From contig JABYQS010000003.1 in NCBI GenBank assembly GCA_022592435.1, positions 248,001 to 312,000 on the forward strand: DNA of 64,000 nt. The letters run 5' to 3'. Positions 45,060 through 56,144 of this stretch are shown piece by piece. A model generated the notes under the pieces. It did not search any database. It saw only the letters and a program-made list of their open reading frames with translations, and was not told the DNA's origin. This DNA is from Cerioporus squamosus. Lineage: Eukaryota > Basidiomycota > Agaricomycetes > Polyporales > Polyporaceae. Within the stretch, counting starts at the first letter, position 1. Each line of letters starts with the position of its first letter. Position numbers and translations under genes: made by a program.

Positions 45060-45498
45060 GCTACTAGCCAGGTGGGGTTGGCGACCAGGAGCAAGACTGA
45101 GCAAGGTCCCGATAAGCAAGGTCGTGGTGGTTAAAGGTGGTCGCAACAATAATCCCAGGAAGCAAGGCCGTGGTGGTTGCAACAATAACAACGCTCGCCA
45201 CGTGCGCGTGATGGGCCATAGAAGGCCATAGACGGATGACGCGGCATGTAATGATGTCCCCCCAAGCGGTGAGCACCTCCTCCATGCACCGTGATTCCTG
45301 TTTCTAAGCCATACTCCGTCAGTGTCTCAATTTCTACCCCGCAATAAACACGTACCGCGCGTACCTGCCCCTGCGAGAGCGACCTATGTTGATGTACACA
45401 GCTCTGATTATGATCACATGTACGAGTATACTGTCGAGGGAGTGGAGAACCAGAACATACAGTGATCAGCTCGGTTCATGTCCGTCGCCCGCTACACC
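45060..45498. other. Spacer with imperfect direct repeat
   Basis: Upstream of kinase copy B. Contains two near-copies of a 19-base unit (AAGCAAGGTCGTGGTGGTT at 45114-45132 and 45160-45178), each followed by a GCAACAATAA segment. No gene recognised. Confidence 0.5.
45114..45190. repeat. Imperfect direct repeat, period about 46 bases
   Basis: Unit one starts at 45114 and unit two at 45160. Both carry AAGCAAGG-CGTGGTGGTT; one differs by a T/C change. GCAACAATAA follows each, at 45143 and 45179, with unequal spacing. The repeat lies 55-130 bases upstream of the ATG of kinase copy B and could affect its promoter. Confidence 0.6.
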
Positions 45499-46518
45499 CT
45501 ATGGGTCGACAGCCCACCATCCAGCACCGCCGCCGATACGGCCCACCCACTCATGGTGCGTCGTCCTCTCCAAATCCTCGACACTCTGAATGGTCTTCAT
45601 CGGCGGCATCTCGAAACCATGGTGGCCATGTTCCTGCATCCTCGTCAGCTCCATCTGAGAGAAGCGCGCCAAAGCTCGGCTGGACCGCGGATTGCGAAGC
45701 GACTGAAGAGACCTTGGGATGTCGTACACCTGGACGATGCAGCGCTCCAGGTCCGGGAATACGGGCGGCACACCTGCTCGTCTTCTATCAGTGCGCACTA
45801 TGCGGTAGGAGGCAAAGAGCGCACCTTCATTACTGAGATCACGAAGGAGCAGACTCCGTATATCTTCATCGATGTAATCCTGGCGGTAGCTTCCCGAAAG
45901 TCGCAGATGAGTGAGGTGCGGCGCGTGCTTGCTCCAGTGGGAAAAGAGCACCGTAGGGGAGACGAGGTTGAGTCGCACGAGGCGCGGATAGAGAGGCTCC
46001 GTTGTGTCGATCGCTGTCGCCTCGCCAAGTTCTGCGACCATCTCCCTTCCGCCCATAATAGTGAGCTCCCGTAGATTCGGGAAACCAGAGCGCCCTATCG
46101 GATTCAGGAATTGACTCGGACACTGAACCAGGACGAGTGTCTCGAGCTCGGGAGCAACCAGCGCAAGGAGGGCAAGCGCGTGCCCCACGAATGTCGTCCC
46201 GAAATAAGGCCACGTGTCGGGTGGGTGGACGTATCTCGCGAACCAGTGGTAGGTCGAAGTTGCTGGAGACGCGATGTAGAGGTGTCTGAGCAGCGGCATC
46301 GCTGCTCGAGAACGAGCGCGTTCTAGTGCAAAAGTGGCGAGGAAACTGGCCATACGCGAAGGCGACCCGGAGCGTAGCGCCACTGAGTGGAAGCGGGATG
46401 TGCTCGAAACGTCGCGGATACATTTGGAGACCAGACTGAGCGAGCATGCCGTACGCCCACCGTCGGTGCAAGCGAGGGAGAAGATAACTCCAAGCAGCTC
46501 ATATGGCAACATGTCCAT
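45499..46518 (-). CDS. F-box protein, copy 1
   Basis: Two exons on the minus strand (46518-45825 and 45773-45499) give about 322 residues. The start MDMLPYELLGVIFSLACTDG is the F-box. SKCIRDVSSTSRFHSVALRS and a series of irregular leucine-rich strands (LVAPELETLVLVQC, FPNLRELTIMG, YPRLVRLNLVS, HAPHLTHLRLSG) follow. The 51-base stretch 45774-45824 is in frame but has GTGCGC...GAGCAG borders at the place where the paralogs have an intron, so I remove it. Upstream, a GTGAGT...CTAATTATGAACAG intron appears to end exactly before this ATG, so a 5' exon in the leader is likely. The frame upstream (MLRLNNYRF) is therefore probably intronic. F-box proteins link substrates to SCF ubiquitin ligases; this protein's target is unknown. 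Confidence 0.8.
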   Translation of the reverse strand: MDMLPYELLGVIFSLACTDGGRTACSLSLVSKCIRDVSSTSRFHSVALRSGSPSRMASFLATFALERARSRAAMPLLRHLYIASPATSTYHWFARYVHPPDTWPYFGTTFVGHALALLALVAPELETLVLVQCPSQFLNPIGRSGFPNLRELTIMGGREMVAELGEATAIDTTEPLYPRLVRLNLVSPTVLFSHWSKHAPHLTHLRLSGSYRQDYIDEDIRSLLLRDLSNEGALFASYRIVRTDRRRAGVPPVFPDLERCIVQVYDIPRSLQSLRNPRSSRALARFSQMELTRMQEHGHHGFEMPPMKTIQSVEDLERTTHHEWVGRIGGGAGWWAVDP

Positions 46519-47190
46519 CTGTTCATAATTAGGACCGCGAGGCGTGAATCGATAATTGTTGAGACGCAGCACTCACCGTGTAGGACTGCTTGGCGAACAG
46601 CTTTCTCGAACCCGGCGAGCCTACTTATAGATGTCTGCGCACAAGTTGCTGTTCAAAGTCAGATGACGCGCGCGCAAATGAGGCGATGACACGGCGGGCA
46701 TCGCAAGATCTTGAACCCCGTAACAGGTCAGTGACATTTCCGTCGAAGGTGAAATATCACGGCAAATTGGCCTAAAGGAGGTAAAAGGCCAGTGAAAACT
46801 TACATTCGACAGACCTGTCACGGTATGTTTGCCCTGTTACGGGAGGGAACATTGTGCTTTGTCCGCCGTGTGAGACCAAGAGCGCTGTGAACACCTCACA
46901 ATCGTGACGGCGCAGAACAGCCGCGAAATGCGACCCGATTTCGTATCCCGTCGGCGCATGTCATCCATCTCACAGCTACTGCACCGCGCGCCGGAAGAGT
47001 GCAGTGCGATTCATGCAGTGAGAAGGAGACCCTTGATCACGCCAACATGTTTGAATCGTCGCGTGCATTCAACCTGCCAATCAACAAGTGACCCTGTATA
47101 CCTTCTCGTGAGATCATCCCATGTAAGTCGTAAACATCCATCCCGCCTCCTGAACCAGGCCATATCAAAAACGAGGCCTCAACAGGAGTC
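46519..47190. other. Intergenic stretch, nothing recognised
   Basis: About 670 bases between the F-box gene and the ATG22-like gene, the former's promoter and the latter's 3' region. No repeats or RNA genes seen. Confidence 0.4.
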
Positions 47191-49457
47191 CTACGATTTC
47201 TTCACAGAATCCGACGCCGAGTCCTCCTCAGACAGAAGCATACCCGTGTCCGCATACGAGCGGTGCTTCTCCGCCCACGCGACAGCGTCCCGCCTCCCGG
47301 TCGTGACGTCGACCCCGAACCAGATGACGAGGCTCGCCGCGACGCACAGCGCAAAGAGGAACGGGAAGCCCTTCCAGTTGTCGCCCGTGTTGTCGATAAT
47401 CGCCTGGATAACATTCGGGCCGATCATCGACGACGCGCGGTTCGAGAGCCCGAAGAGGCCGAAGAACATGTTGTCGAAACCGGGAGGGGTGAGCTCGGCC
47501 ATCATTGTTTGGGAGAAGGCGTAGTAGGGAGCTTGGAAGATTCCGAAGACGACGTTGTATGCCCAGAACTCCCAGACGTTGTGGAAGCTGAGATCTGGTT
47601 AGGATGGCGTGCACTTGACCCGCGGGGTAACGTGCTTACCCTAGCTTAGTGGTCCAGATGCCGATCATGCCCCAGAGCGGAATCATTATCGTGACGACGT
47701 TGGTAACAACGAACTGCACAGTGCAATCATCGTCAGCACTGCTAGATGGAGATGAGCAGAAACACTTGCCATCTTCTTCGTGCTGATCTTCCAGTGGCGC
47801 TGAATGTACCAGAAGCCCAGGGTACTCGCAGTCGATGTGATCGCTTGCGACAGACCCAGGTAGGTGTTCTCCAGGAATGAGAAGTGGAACTTGTCGTTCT
47901 GGCAGATGGAGACGAGCGTGCCCGTAGTGTTCAACCCCTAGCCAAGAGAATGCAAGCATCAGAGTAACTCCCTCAGCAGTTGAACGGCGTACTTACATCA
48001 GCAAGAAGGAAGAAGGAGACGAGGTACACGAATGTGTACGGGAGTTTCTTGTATTGCTTGAATGCGATCCAGATCTGCTTCCATCCTACTGTGACATAAT
48101 GCTCGCCCTTCGGAAGGGGAGGGCCAGGTCGTGGTTGTTGGAAGATGACTGAGCAGGGTTTCAGTAACAATCGGAACGAATATCGTCGGATTGAACCTAC
48201 ACCACCAGATGCCGGTGAGTACCCAATACCCGTTCGTCCTATAGAGCACGTCAGAATCCCAGAGAGCAAAGGCAGGGACGCACAGACTTACAGGACGATC
48301 ACGTAGTTGTTGACCTTGGGGTTGTTCATAAGCGGGAGCAGCAGAGAGAGGTTAAGGCAAAGCGTGAAGATATATCCGACGTTACTGTGCATCTAAGCCT
48401 CCGTTAGTACGAACTGGCGACAGAGGGCCGGCTGAGGAACACACCGTGCTGATGTTGCTAATTCGGTTCTTCTCCATGCTCTCCTCGACCTCGTACTCCT
48501 CAGCAGGGATCTCTCCCTTCTCGAACTTCTCGCGCAGATCGCGCGCATGCTTGGTGTTGCGAGCGAGGCGCGGGAAGAGGGCAGCGTAGAAGACAAGGGT
48601 CGCGCCGTACGAGATGAAACCAATCATATAGAGTGCCATGGCTACTCCCCACCTATCCGGTGCTTCAAACTGGGTCAAGACGGCGACCTATGCGAATATA
48701 AGGGCACATGGACGTACACGTCAAGGACATGCTCGCAAACTGGGCACCCCAGCAAATCACAGTGATGACCAGAAGCAACCAACGCCCGAACGACCCGTAG
48801 TCTGCGGCAGAGCCGATGGTGGTGAAGATGAGAGTCATGATCTGGCGGGCACGTCAGTCTACCATGAAAGGGCACAACGAATAAGTATGAAATCGACTTA
48901 CCGCGAAGCTGACACCGTTGGCGACCAAAACCACTGAGCTGACAGCCTTATGGCCTCCACCCCACGGTAAGACACATTGGCCGGAGGAGCCGTCCCCGGA
49001 ACAACTGGAGCCAGGGCCTCGGACAGGGTCATAGCCTGCAGCCGTAGCAAGAGACTGGAACAGAGTCATGGAATAGCCTATGCGGACACGGAGTTTGAGA
49101 ACCATGCAGCTCTTCCTATTCATGAGAAGTGCTCACCATTCGGCCCAACACCGTTATCACCATTGTAGTACACTGCGCGGTTCCTCCAGGTCAGTTTGGC
49201 TTCTACATCCCAGTTTGTACAAGCATACAGTAGTAGCTCCAGAGTTCCTAGGCACACCAAGTGAGCATCCAAACCAGGATTATACTGGAGCATATACATA
49301 CCTTGCGAGTGACGATGGGCTCGTCCTTGCTAACGGGGGCTATCGCGACCGCCTCCACCTCAGCGATGTCCTTTCGCGACCCATCTCGCGTGTCCGTGGT
49401 GACAAGAGGTGAAGGCGCGACCTCCAAAGGAACCTCGGGCATGGGTAGACGCGACAT
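47191..49457 (-). CDS. ATG22-like vacuolar permease (MFS superfamily)
   Basis: Twelve exons on the minus strand (49457-49302, 49247-49229, 49172-49137, 49077-48902, 48841-48718, 48662-48445, 48392-48292, 48238-48201, 48148-47997, 47937-47770, 47713-47640, 47587-47191) give 552 residues. The Atg22 signature is ELWSYYLYYNGDNGVGPNGY, then VVLVANGVSFAIMTLIFTTI, GSAADYGSFGRWLLLVITVI, SPDRWGVAMALYMIGF, FIFQQPRPGPPLPKGEHYVT, FLLADGLNTTGTLVSICQND, and in the C-half FGIFQAPYYAFSQTMMAELT, PPGFDNMFFGLFGLSNRASS, IGPNVIQAIIDNTGDNW. Yeast Atg22 exports amino acids from the vacuole after autophagy; here transport of amino acids is inferred. Exon 2 is 19 bases. The intron 47714-47769 has a GC donor (GCAAGT). 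Splicing at 48663-48717 needs the GAAG acceptor to give LTSPDRW. A minus-strand TATA-like ATATAT lies at 49551-49556, 94 bases before the ATG. Confidence 0.92.
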
Positions 49458-50105
49458 TGTTCGTCCTGCCTCGTCGACAAGGACAGAAAGCTGAGGGCGA
49501 GATCGAGCGTCGGGGAGGAAGCTCAAGAGGCGCAAAGGCCCGGTCCGAGCATATATGGACCACACTGGAGTACTCTGGGAACGGCAGGGATCATGCTTGA
49601 GTCTGGCCAGCGTGCGCGCCGGGGCTTATCATGTGGCCGATAGTGGATGATGGACAACGTTGAGGTGGGGGTCCGTGAGTCCCATGATAACACTATACAG
49701 TCGATAGAGGCGTTAAGTGCCCTGGTGTCGTCCACAGGTACGCATGATAGATGGGGGCACGAGGAGACATGCTGGAAGAGAGCGAGCAGCGGTCGGGGTA
49801 CGCGCTTGTGGCTAAGCCATCGTCGATTGGGATCTGGGACTAAGCGCGCAGAAAGTCTATTCCGGACCGCAAGCGACTCCTGCAAGCTCGCAGAATACCC
49901 AGTATGTACGAGGATTGTGAGCAGTCTGATAGGGTCAGGACTATGAAAAGGAAGTGGTGAAGTAACGTCACTTGGAGTTGCAGCGTGAGCGACTCCACCA
50001 GCCCTTCGCTGCTCTCCCTACGGTATGGCAGGATACTTATGTGTGCCTGCGTCTGAGATAGCACGCGCGGTCCATATTAGTTAGAAATGTATGATACAAG
50101 GACAA
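49458..50105. other. ATG22-like promoter and 3' region of the carrier gene
   Basis: About 650 bases. Contains the TATA-like ATATAT at 49551-49556. No gene recognised. Confidence 0.4.
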
Positions 50106-51355
50106 CTACTTGACAAGGACCGGAGTCAAGGCCTACAAGGGAGCCAGTTAGCAATTATGCACTCGTCACAGGAGCGTCCGAAGCGCACCTTCTTTGTCAA
50201 CTCGTATATGCGCCTCTGACCCGCGAACAAGATCGCCGCGGTAAGGACACTCTGCGCGAGTTTGCTGCCGACGCCCCTGTACAGACCCTCGACGCCCTCC
50301 TCGCGGAGGATGGTGAGCACGCCATCCAGCGCAGACTTGTACCTCTGCGCATGTGCCTGGCCTGCCTGGAGACGGTTCTTCACAACGCTGTACGGCAGCC
50401 GGGTAGTCAGCACAAGGCCGGTGTAGAGCAGGAGCGTCACGCACATGTATGGGTATGTCGATGACGTCGCAACCAGCTTCGACAACGCGCCCAGCAGGAA
50501 GTAGTCCCAGTCCGTCAGCACCGCGACCGCGTTCTTCGCGCCGCTCGCGCGCAGCTTCGCCGTCCTCCCCGTGACCAAGAAGTTCTTGAGCTGCTCGAAT
50601 ACGGTGTACTGGATGATGGGGTTCATGACCAGGACGAGCGCAGGCCCGAGTCCCCGCCAGAATGCGGTGATGCCGTCCTTGCGGAGGATGTGCTGAATCG
50701 TCTGGAGGATGCCCGGTCGCTCCTCCTTCGCCCCCGCGCCCTCCGCAGTCTCGTTGTTCATGGAGTAAACGGCTTGCGTGGTCTGTACGACCCAGATGGG
50801 GTTGCTGATGATCGTTGTAGCGGAGCCGGCGATGAGACCCGCGAGCATAGACTCCAGCGTGCTCAGGCCCTTGCTGCCCGTGCGCGCCTTGAGGATGAGG
50901 TTGCGCGAGCTCTCGTAGAAGTAATAATATACTCTGTACGAAGACTCAGGGTGAACACAACGGGAACCGTGGATTCCGGGGGCGGGACGTATGGACGTAC
51001 CCATTGGTGACGGCGATGCCGAGCAAACTCGAGTTCAGTCCGCTATACAGGCCAAAGATCCCCTCGCGCTTGATGATGTCAAGGACGGCTTCGTAGGTGG
51101 TCTACTCACGCGTCCGGGTTGACACGTTGTGAAGAAGGCATTCGAGGGGAGCGAACTCGGACGTACCTTCTGCTCCCTCCTTGTCTCCACCGCAGCACGC
51201 GTCGAGAGGAAGATGAGCGGGCTGTATGCGCGGGTTATGCTCCGCTCAACATGTCCACTCCATAGCACGCACGAGAGAAAGACTCACTATGTCGCAGACA
51301 TGGCGACAATGCCGCCTGCGGCACCTGCGAGCGCGTGAATGGCCGAGTCGCTCAT
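50106..51355 (-). CDS. Mitochondrial-carrier-family protein, peroxisomal adenine nucleotide transporter type
   Basis: Six exons on the minus strand (51355-51288, 51221-51167, 51101-51001, 50933-50445, 50387-50189, 50132-50106) give 312 residues. Three carrier repeats are visible: ALAGAAGGIVAMSATYPLIF with FGLYSGLNSSLLG; MLAGLIAGSATTIISNPIWV with FWRGLGPALVLVMNP; and GALSKLVATSSTYPYIVVKN with GLYRGVGSKLAQSV. The second-repeat PIWVVQTTQ and the third-repeat PYIVVKNRLQAG, plus the LILK/FL hydrophobic N-start, point to the Ant1/PMP34 branch, which exchanges ATP for AMP across the peroxisome membrane for fatty-acid activation. This is inference from motif resemblance. The last intron (50133-50188) contains a CTAAC branch site, and the 9-codon final exon ends ALTPVLVK. 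Without it the frame would read on to 50126 instead. Confidence 0.87.
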
Positions 51356-52449
51356 GGCTTCCGTCGTCTAGTCGGTCAAGGGAGCGGCGTGTGTTCGGCT
51401 GGGGAGCGAGCGGACTCGGAGGGCGTTGAGAGGAAGAGGTCGGTGAGCAGGTCGTTGGAGGTCGTTGGTAACTTGGGTCATGGATGGCGCATGGGGCTGG
51501 AAGGGAGGAGGTGGACCGTCGGTCTATCACATGCGCATAAACTCCGGCAACTCATGGTGTGGGGTTTGTAGCAGAAGGCGTCTACGCACCGTCACCGACC
51601 TCGAGCCTCCTCAGAGTCAAGCTCCTGCGAATTCGGACTCGGTGTTCGCGAGTCGGCAGCGCGTCCAATGCGAGATGTTTGTCGATGCAGCGTTGACCTC
51701 GCGAAGTGCAAGGAATGCTCGTGCGCACCGAGGAAAGCAGCTGTGGCCGACGGCCTGCAGGTCGGTCCCGGTCAGCGACGGCGGCGCGAGTCCGTCGTCG
51801 GCACCTGAGTGCGCGGCCATTGGGCGGGGCAGAACAGCGGCCGACGGGCATTGAAATATCCGCCTCCGGTTGTTGGAAAAACTCTCGATGTCTGAGAAGC
51901 GTACGCGTGTTGAACGTTGCCACCCGACCGACACAACTTGCAAGTAGTCGCCCATGGCCGGCGTCCCAACAGGCGAAGACATGCGCGCTTCCGAAGTTCT
52001 GTCCATCCCTCATCCTGCAGTTCGTCACGAACCCTACTTTTGAACCAATCAGGCAGACGCAGCTTGCAGAGACAATCAATATCCACGGAGGACACACTGC
52101 ACAGCCGTTGATCGATCCGTTCATTGCAGGACCGGCCTGAAGCCAGGAAGAGAACAAGCACTCCGCGGAGTACAAGGTACGGGCCATTCTCTGTCTGTTC
52201 AGCACAACCGCTGCCCCCGATTAACGCTGGAGGATTGAACGTATAAGACTGCGTGAGCGGGACGTGCAAAGGAATCGTGGGTCGCGACGTGCCGGACAAG
52301 GGTCAATGTCCATCTCTTGTTCAACTTGATTGTAGTGAGTGTCACGAACGCCTTGGCCTCGAACAAAGCTCATTATGCCCACAGCTACTCTAGACGACAC
52401 GTAGTTCGTCCAATACCTGCTTTCCGAGATACCACACCCCCAACCAGGC
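51356..52449. other. Divergent promoter region, about 1.1 kb
   Basis: Lies between the carrier gene and the PKA regulatory subunit gene. Open frames here show no family resemblance. The stretch just before 52450 (ACACCCCCAACCAGGC) has the pyrimidine/A pattern usual near fungal starts. Confidence 0.4.
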
Positions 52450-53989
52450 ATGTCGGACATGTCCACCTTCGACCAGCTCGTCTCTGAGCTCACGCGGGAC
52501 GCGCAACGCGTCCAGCCAAAAGACGCCCTGCAGTTCTGCGCCAAGTGGTTCCAATCGCGTCTCGAAGAGCAGCGCGCCCGCACCCGCGACGCACTCTCGC
52601 GCCACCCCTCGCTCGCATCGGCCCTGCCGCAGGACCACTACATGGACACCCCGCTCAGTCCCACCGCCGGAGCGCCGGGCGGCCCAACGAGTATATCACC
52701 CTTCTCTCAGACCTTCCCACAACGCTCTTCTCTCCAGCACTCCATGTCTACCGTCAGCCCCTTCGGCACACTCAACGTCCCGGGTAATGCGCTGCTCGAC
52801 AACAGCCCGTCAGTCGGCACCCTCACCCCGGTGAGTCCCCCGAGCTTCCAGCTCGAGGGCGAGGACATCGCACCTGCCACCCCCATCTCCAATCCCAATC
52901 CCTTCGCGTCGTTTGCAAACGGGTCCGTCTCCCTGGGCCCAAGCGACTACCTCCATGCTCCCTCAGCCACCATATTCGCACGTCGAACGTCTGTCAGCGC
53001 CGAGTCGATCCTGGTCGACAGCGGGACCGAAGAGCCACTGCCCATGTTCTCAAAGACGGACGACCAGGTGCGCCGCATCCGCGCGTCAATCGCGAACAAC
53101 TTCATCTTCCGCGACCTGGACGAGGAGCAGGAGACGGGCGTGCTCAACGCGATGCAGGAGTGCAAGGTCGTGAACGACGACGTTGTCATTCGCCAGGGCG
53201 ACGTCGGCGACTACTTCTACGTGGTCGAGAGCGGCTTGCTCCACTGCTACATCCGTCCCGAGCCACTGCCTACGAACTGGTTCAACGGGAACGTGCCCCC
53301 GAACGAGCTGTTCAACCAGCCTGGCTACCACCCCATCTACGGACGCAAGGTCGCGGAGTGCAGGGAGGGAAGCTCGTTCGGCGAGCTTGCGCTGATGTAC
53401 GGCCATCCCCGTGCTGCCACTGTCCTCGCGATCGAGCCGTGCACGCTGTGGTCCCTCGATCGCATCACCTTCCGCACGATCATCCTGAAAGCGGCGCATA
53501 GACGGCGGACGATGTACGAGCAGTTCCTGTCTTCGGTCGATCTGCTCTCGTCCCTGGAGCCGGAGGAGCGGAGCAAGGTTGCGGATGCACTCGTCAGTCG
53601 CGTCTACGAGGACGGCGAGGCGGTAGTGCGGCAGGGCGAGATGGGTGACACGTTCTTCTTTGTTGAGGAAGGGAACGCGGTGGTAACCAAGAATCGCGAC
53701 GGCGGCTCGGAGGTTGTGGGTCATCTGAAGAAGGGTGACTACTTTGGCGGTGCGTGTCTCATCTACCAGCTCGGGTGCAGAAACTCATGCTATTGTTCTT
53801 GCAGAGCTCTCGCTGCTGCGCTTGGAGCCGCGCGCAGCGACGGTGAGTGCTGTGATCCGAACGAATCCGTCCGCACCTCGGTTGAAGGTGGCTGCGCTGG
53901 ATGCCAACGCGTTCACTCGTCTCCTCGGGCCTCTGCGGGAGATCATGGAGAGGAACGCGGGGCGGAGCTATGGAATCAGTCTGCGGTGA
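52450..53989 (+). CDS. cAMP-dependent protein kinase regulatory subunit
   Basis: Two exons (52450-53749, 53805-53989) give 494 residues. The docking/dimerisation segment FDQLVSELTRDAQRVQPKDA is near the N-terminus, a Ser/Pro-rich linker covers about residues 60-170, and the inhibitor site reads FARRTSVSAE (Arg-Arg-Thr-Ser-Val), so it has a phosphorylatable Ser like type II subunits. Two cyclic-nucleotide domains follow: IRQGDVGDYFYVVESG with the phosphate cassette FGELALMYGHPRAATV, then VRQGEMGDTFFFVEEG with FGELSLLRLEPRAATV. Both cassettes keep the Glu and Arg that bind cAMP. The protein holds PKA catalytic subunits inactive until cAMP rises and controls growth and development in basidiomycetes. 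The N-domain insertion PTNWFNGNVPPNELFNQPGY is long. The single intron is 55 bases. Confidence 0.94.
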
Positions 53990-54626
53990 ATCTTTTGTCT
54001 CGAGTCTCGTTGTGCTGTCTTGTCTGGCCTACTGAAGTAACTGTATGTATTGCTGCCTTGTGTTGTCCGACTGTTTGTCTTGCGTGTAGCTTATGTGAAT
54101 GTACCATCTTGGTCTGATGAGCAGTGCCACCGGAGACATGCGATCGCGGTGGTCGTGTCCGCGCGAGTTGCGAGGGCTGCGGGCGTCGTCAAGCTCGGGC
54201 GCGTCGCAGGGTCGGCTGGAGGCTGGTGCGCTCGCGGTTTGCTCGCGGTGGATGGCGGGATGCACGAGGGAGATATGGGGCAGTCGGCGGCCCGGCAGTC
54301 AGGTGCGGGCGATGAGCAGCGTCGTGATGGGAACGGGAGGAGTGCGGACGCCGGCATTGGAGCAGCCACAATAGCTCCACCCACCCACCTCGTTGGAGAG
54401 CCATAGCCGGTCTATCGCCCGCGCACTCAAAGTTGACCTCTGTCTGCCTCTTTGTCGTCCGCCTTTGTCTCCTCCCTCTTTCTCCCACCAGTCTGGCCGC
54501 CCTGCTCGCCTCCTTCTTCCCCCAGACTGATCTCTTCCTCTCTGGTCGCTGGAAGGCCACCGAGTTCATACCCGCGGTCGACGTACCACGCTCCTTACCC
54601 ACCACGCCCCAGAGAAACACGTCAAG
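53990..54626. other. Intergenic stretch with pyrimidine-rich leader
   Basis: About 640 bases. The last 200 bases before the ATG at 54627 are strongly pyrimidine-rich (CTCTGTCTGCCTCTTTG...), likely a 5' untranslated region. No coding pattern recognised. Confidence 0.4.
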
Positions 54627-56144
54627 ATGAGTGTCGGGTCCCACGTAGTGCGCGACGGTGTGGAAGCACGTCAATGTAAGTACTCCGTCTTGCTCGCGTC
54701 GAGGATCGACGTCATTGACGCTGTCCGATCCCCGTAGTGCTCGGTCTGTGAGTTGCCTTCAATTTTTACAACGCGTTCTACGCTCACAACCCACTCCCAT
54801 CCCGCAGTCCGGGAGTCTCTCTGCCAGGCATCGGCGATTTGACCAGTGTCCTTGGTTTTCCCGGTGGTGGTGATCCTACTACCTCGTCGACCATAGCATC
54901 GACGACGTCAGTCCAGCTGCCCACCAGAACCACAGCCATCTCGCTGACACTTTTGAGCAGTGCATCCTCGACTGCGCTGTAAGCGAATGTCTCACCTGCC
55001 TATCTGTCTTTGTGGTTGACCGTTCGCATAGATCGACGACCTCGTCAAGCTTATCGAGCGCTAGCGCTACCTCCACCTCTGCCAGTTCCACTGCTAGCTC
55101 GACCTCTGCTACCTCTGCGACTTCCTCGAGCTCAGTAGCTGAATCCGCCAGTGCAACTCCCACCCCACCTCCTAGTAACACCAACAGCGGGACCAACACC
55201 GCGACTGTCACCGTTCAGGCCTCGGATACCGCGTCTTCTACGTCGGCATCCGCCTCCGCATCGGCCGCGGCTGCAGTTGCCCCGCAATCGTTCCTGCAGA
55301 ACAAGGCTCTTTCCGTCGGCGTGATCACAGCAGCTTCACTCGTTGGCCTGGTCCTCATTATCGCGATCGCAACATGGGCCATCAGGAAGCGTCGCAACGA
55401 AAGGTTGCACCAGGATATCCTCGACTTTTCCAACGCGAGCCTCGTCAACGAGGCACATGACGTGGAGAAGGGTGTGGACATCAGTTCCAGTGTCGGCCAT
55501 GGTAGCGGCAGCTCGTCTGGTCATGGTGCGCTTCCGCCTCCCGTGCAGTCGCGCCAGATGTACCAGGAAAGCTACGCTGCGAGCACTCCGACGTTCGCCC
55601 CTCCGCCTCCCCGAGCCGTAACGCGAACCCGTATGGCGCGCAGCCCCAGTATGCTTCCAATGCCTACGGCGGGTATGCCCCGAACAACAACTGGGGATAC
55701 GGTTACGGCAATGCCACTCAGGCAGGCTACGATCAGGCGTATGCAGGCACGGAGGACGCGTACGGAGGTATCGCTGATTACGGTGCGATGGCCGGTGTTG
55801 GAGCAGGTGCGCAGGCCCCAGCGCAACCTCCCGCCAACCCGCCGCAGCGTCGTCCGTCGGCGCAGCGCAAGCCCCCTCCCGCGCTGGACATTCCGTCGAT
55901 CAACCCCATCGCGCAGCCCACCAACGCTCCCAGCCCCATCTCCTCCGTGTCCATCAACAACCCCCCTCTGCAACCTGCTGCAGCGGCGCCTGCGCTGCCC
56001 GATGAGTTTGGTGCGTCGGCTGCCTCTCCGGATGCCGCGCCGACACCTACCCGTCGCCTCGTGGTGAGTCCTCGGACTACATGATGCAGGGATCTAAACT
56101 TGGAGCTGACGATCTACGATGGTAACTAGGTGCGCAACGAGTGA
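54627..56144 (+). CDS. Ser/Thr-rich single-pass membrane protein, frame broken once
   Basis: Exons 54627-54675, 54738-54747 (10 bases), 54808-54978, 55032-56063 and 56130-56144. The start region reads MSVGSHVVRDGVEARQLLG and has no clear signal peptide, so an alternative start is possible. A Ser/Thr/Ala ectodomain (STTSSSLSSASATSTSASST and on) leads to a membrane helix (ALSVGVITAASLVGLVLIIA, then IRKRRNERL). The cytoplasmic tail begins DILDFSNASLVNEAHDVEKG, then Gly/Ser, then a Tyr/Gly/Gln region (GGYAPNNNWGYGYGNATQAG). Near 55610 the frame shifts by one base within CCTCCCCGAG; adding one C rejoins PPPPP to SRNANPYGAQ and the total then divides by three. The product would be about 425 residues. 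The layout resembles the 28.0-29.4 kb gene, so both may be wall sensors or adhesins. Confidence 0.75.
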
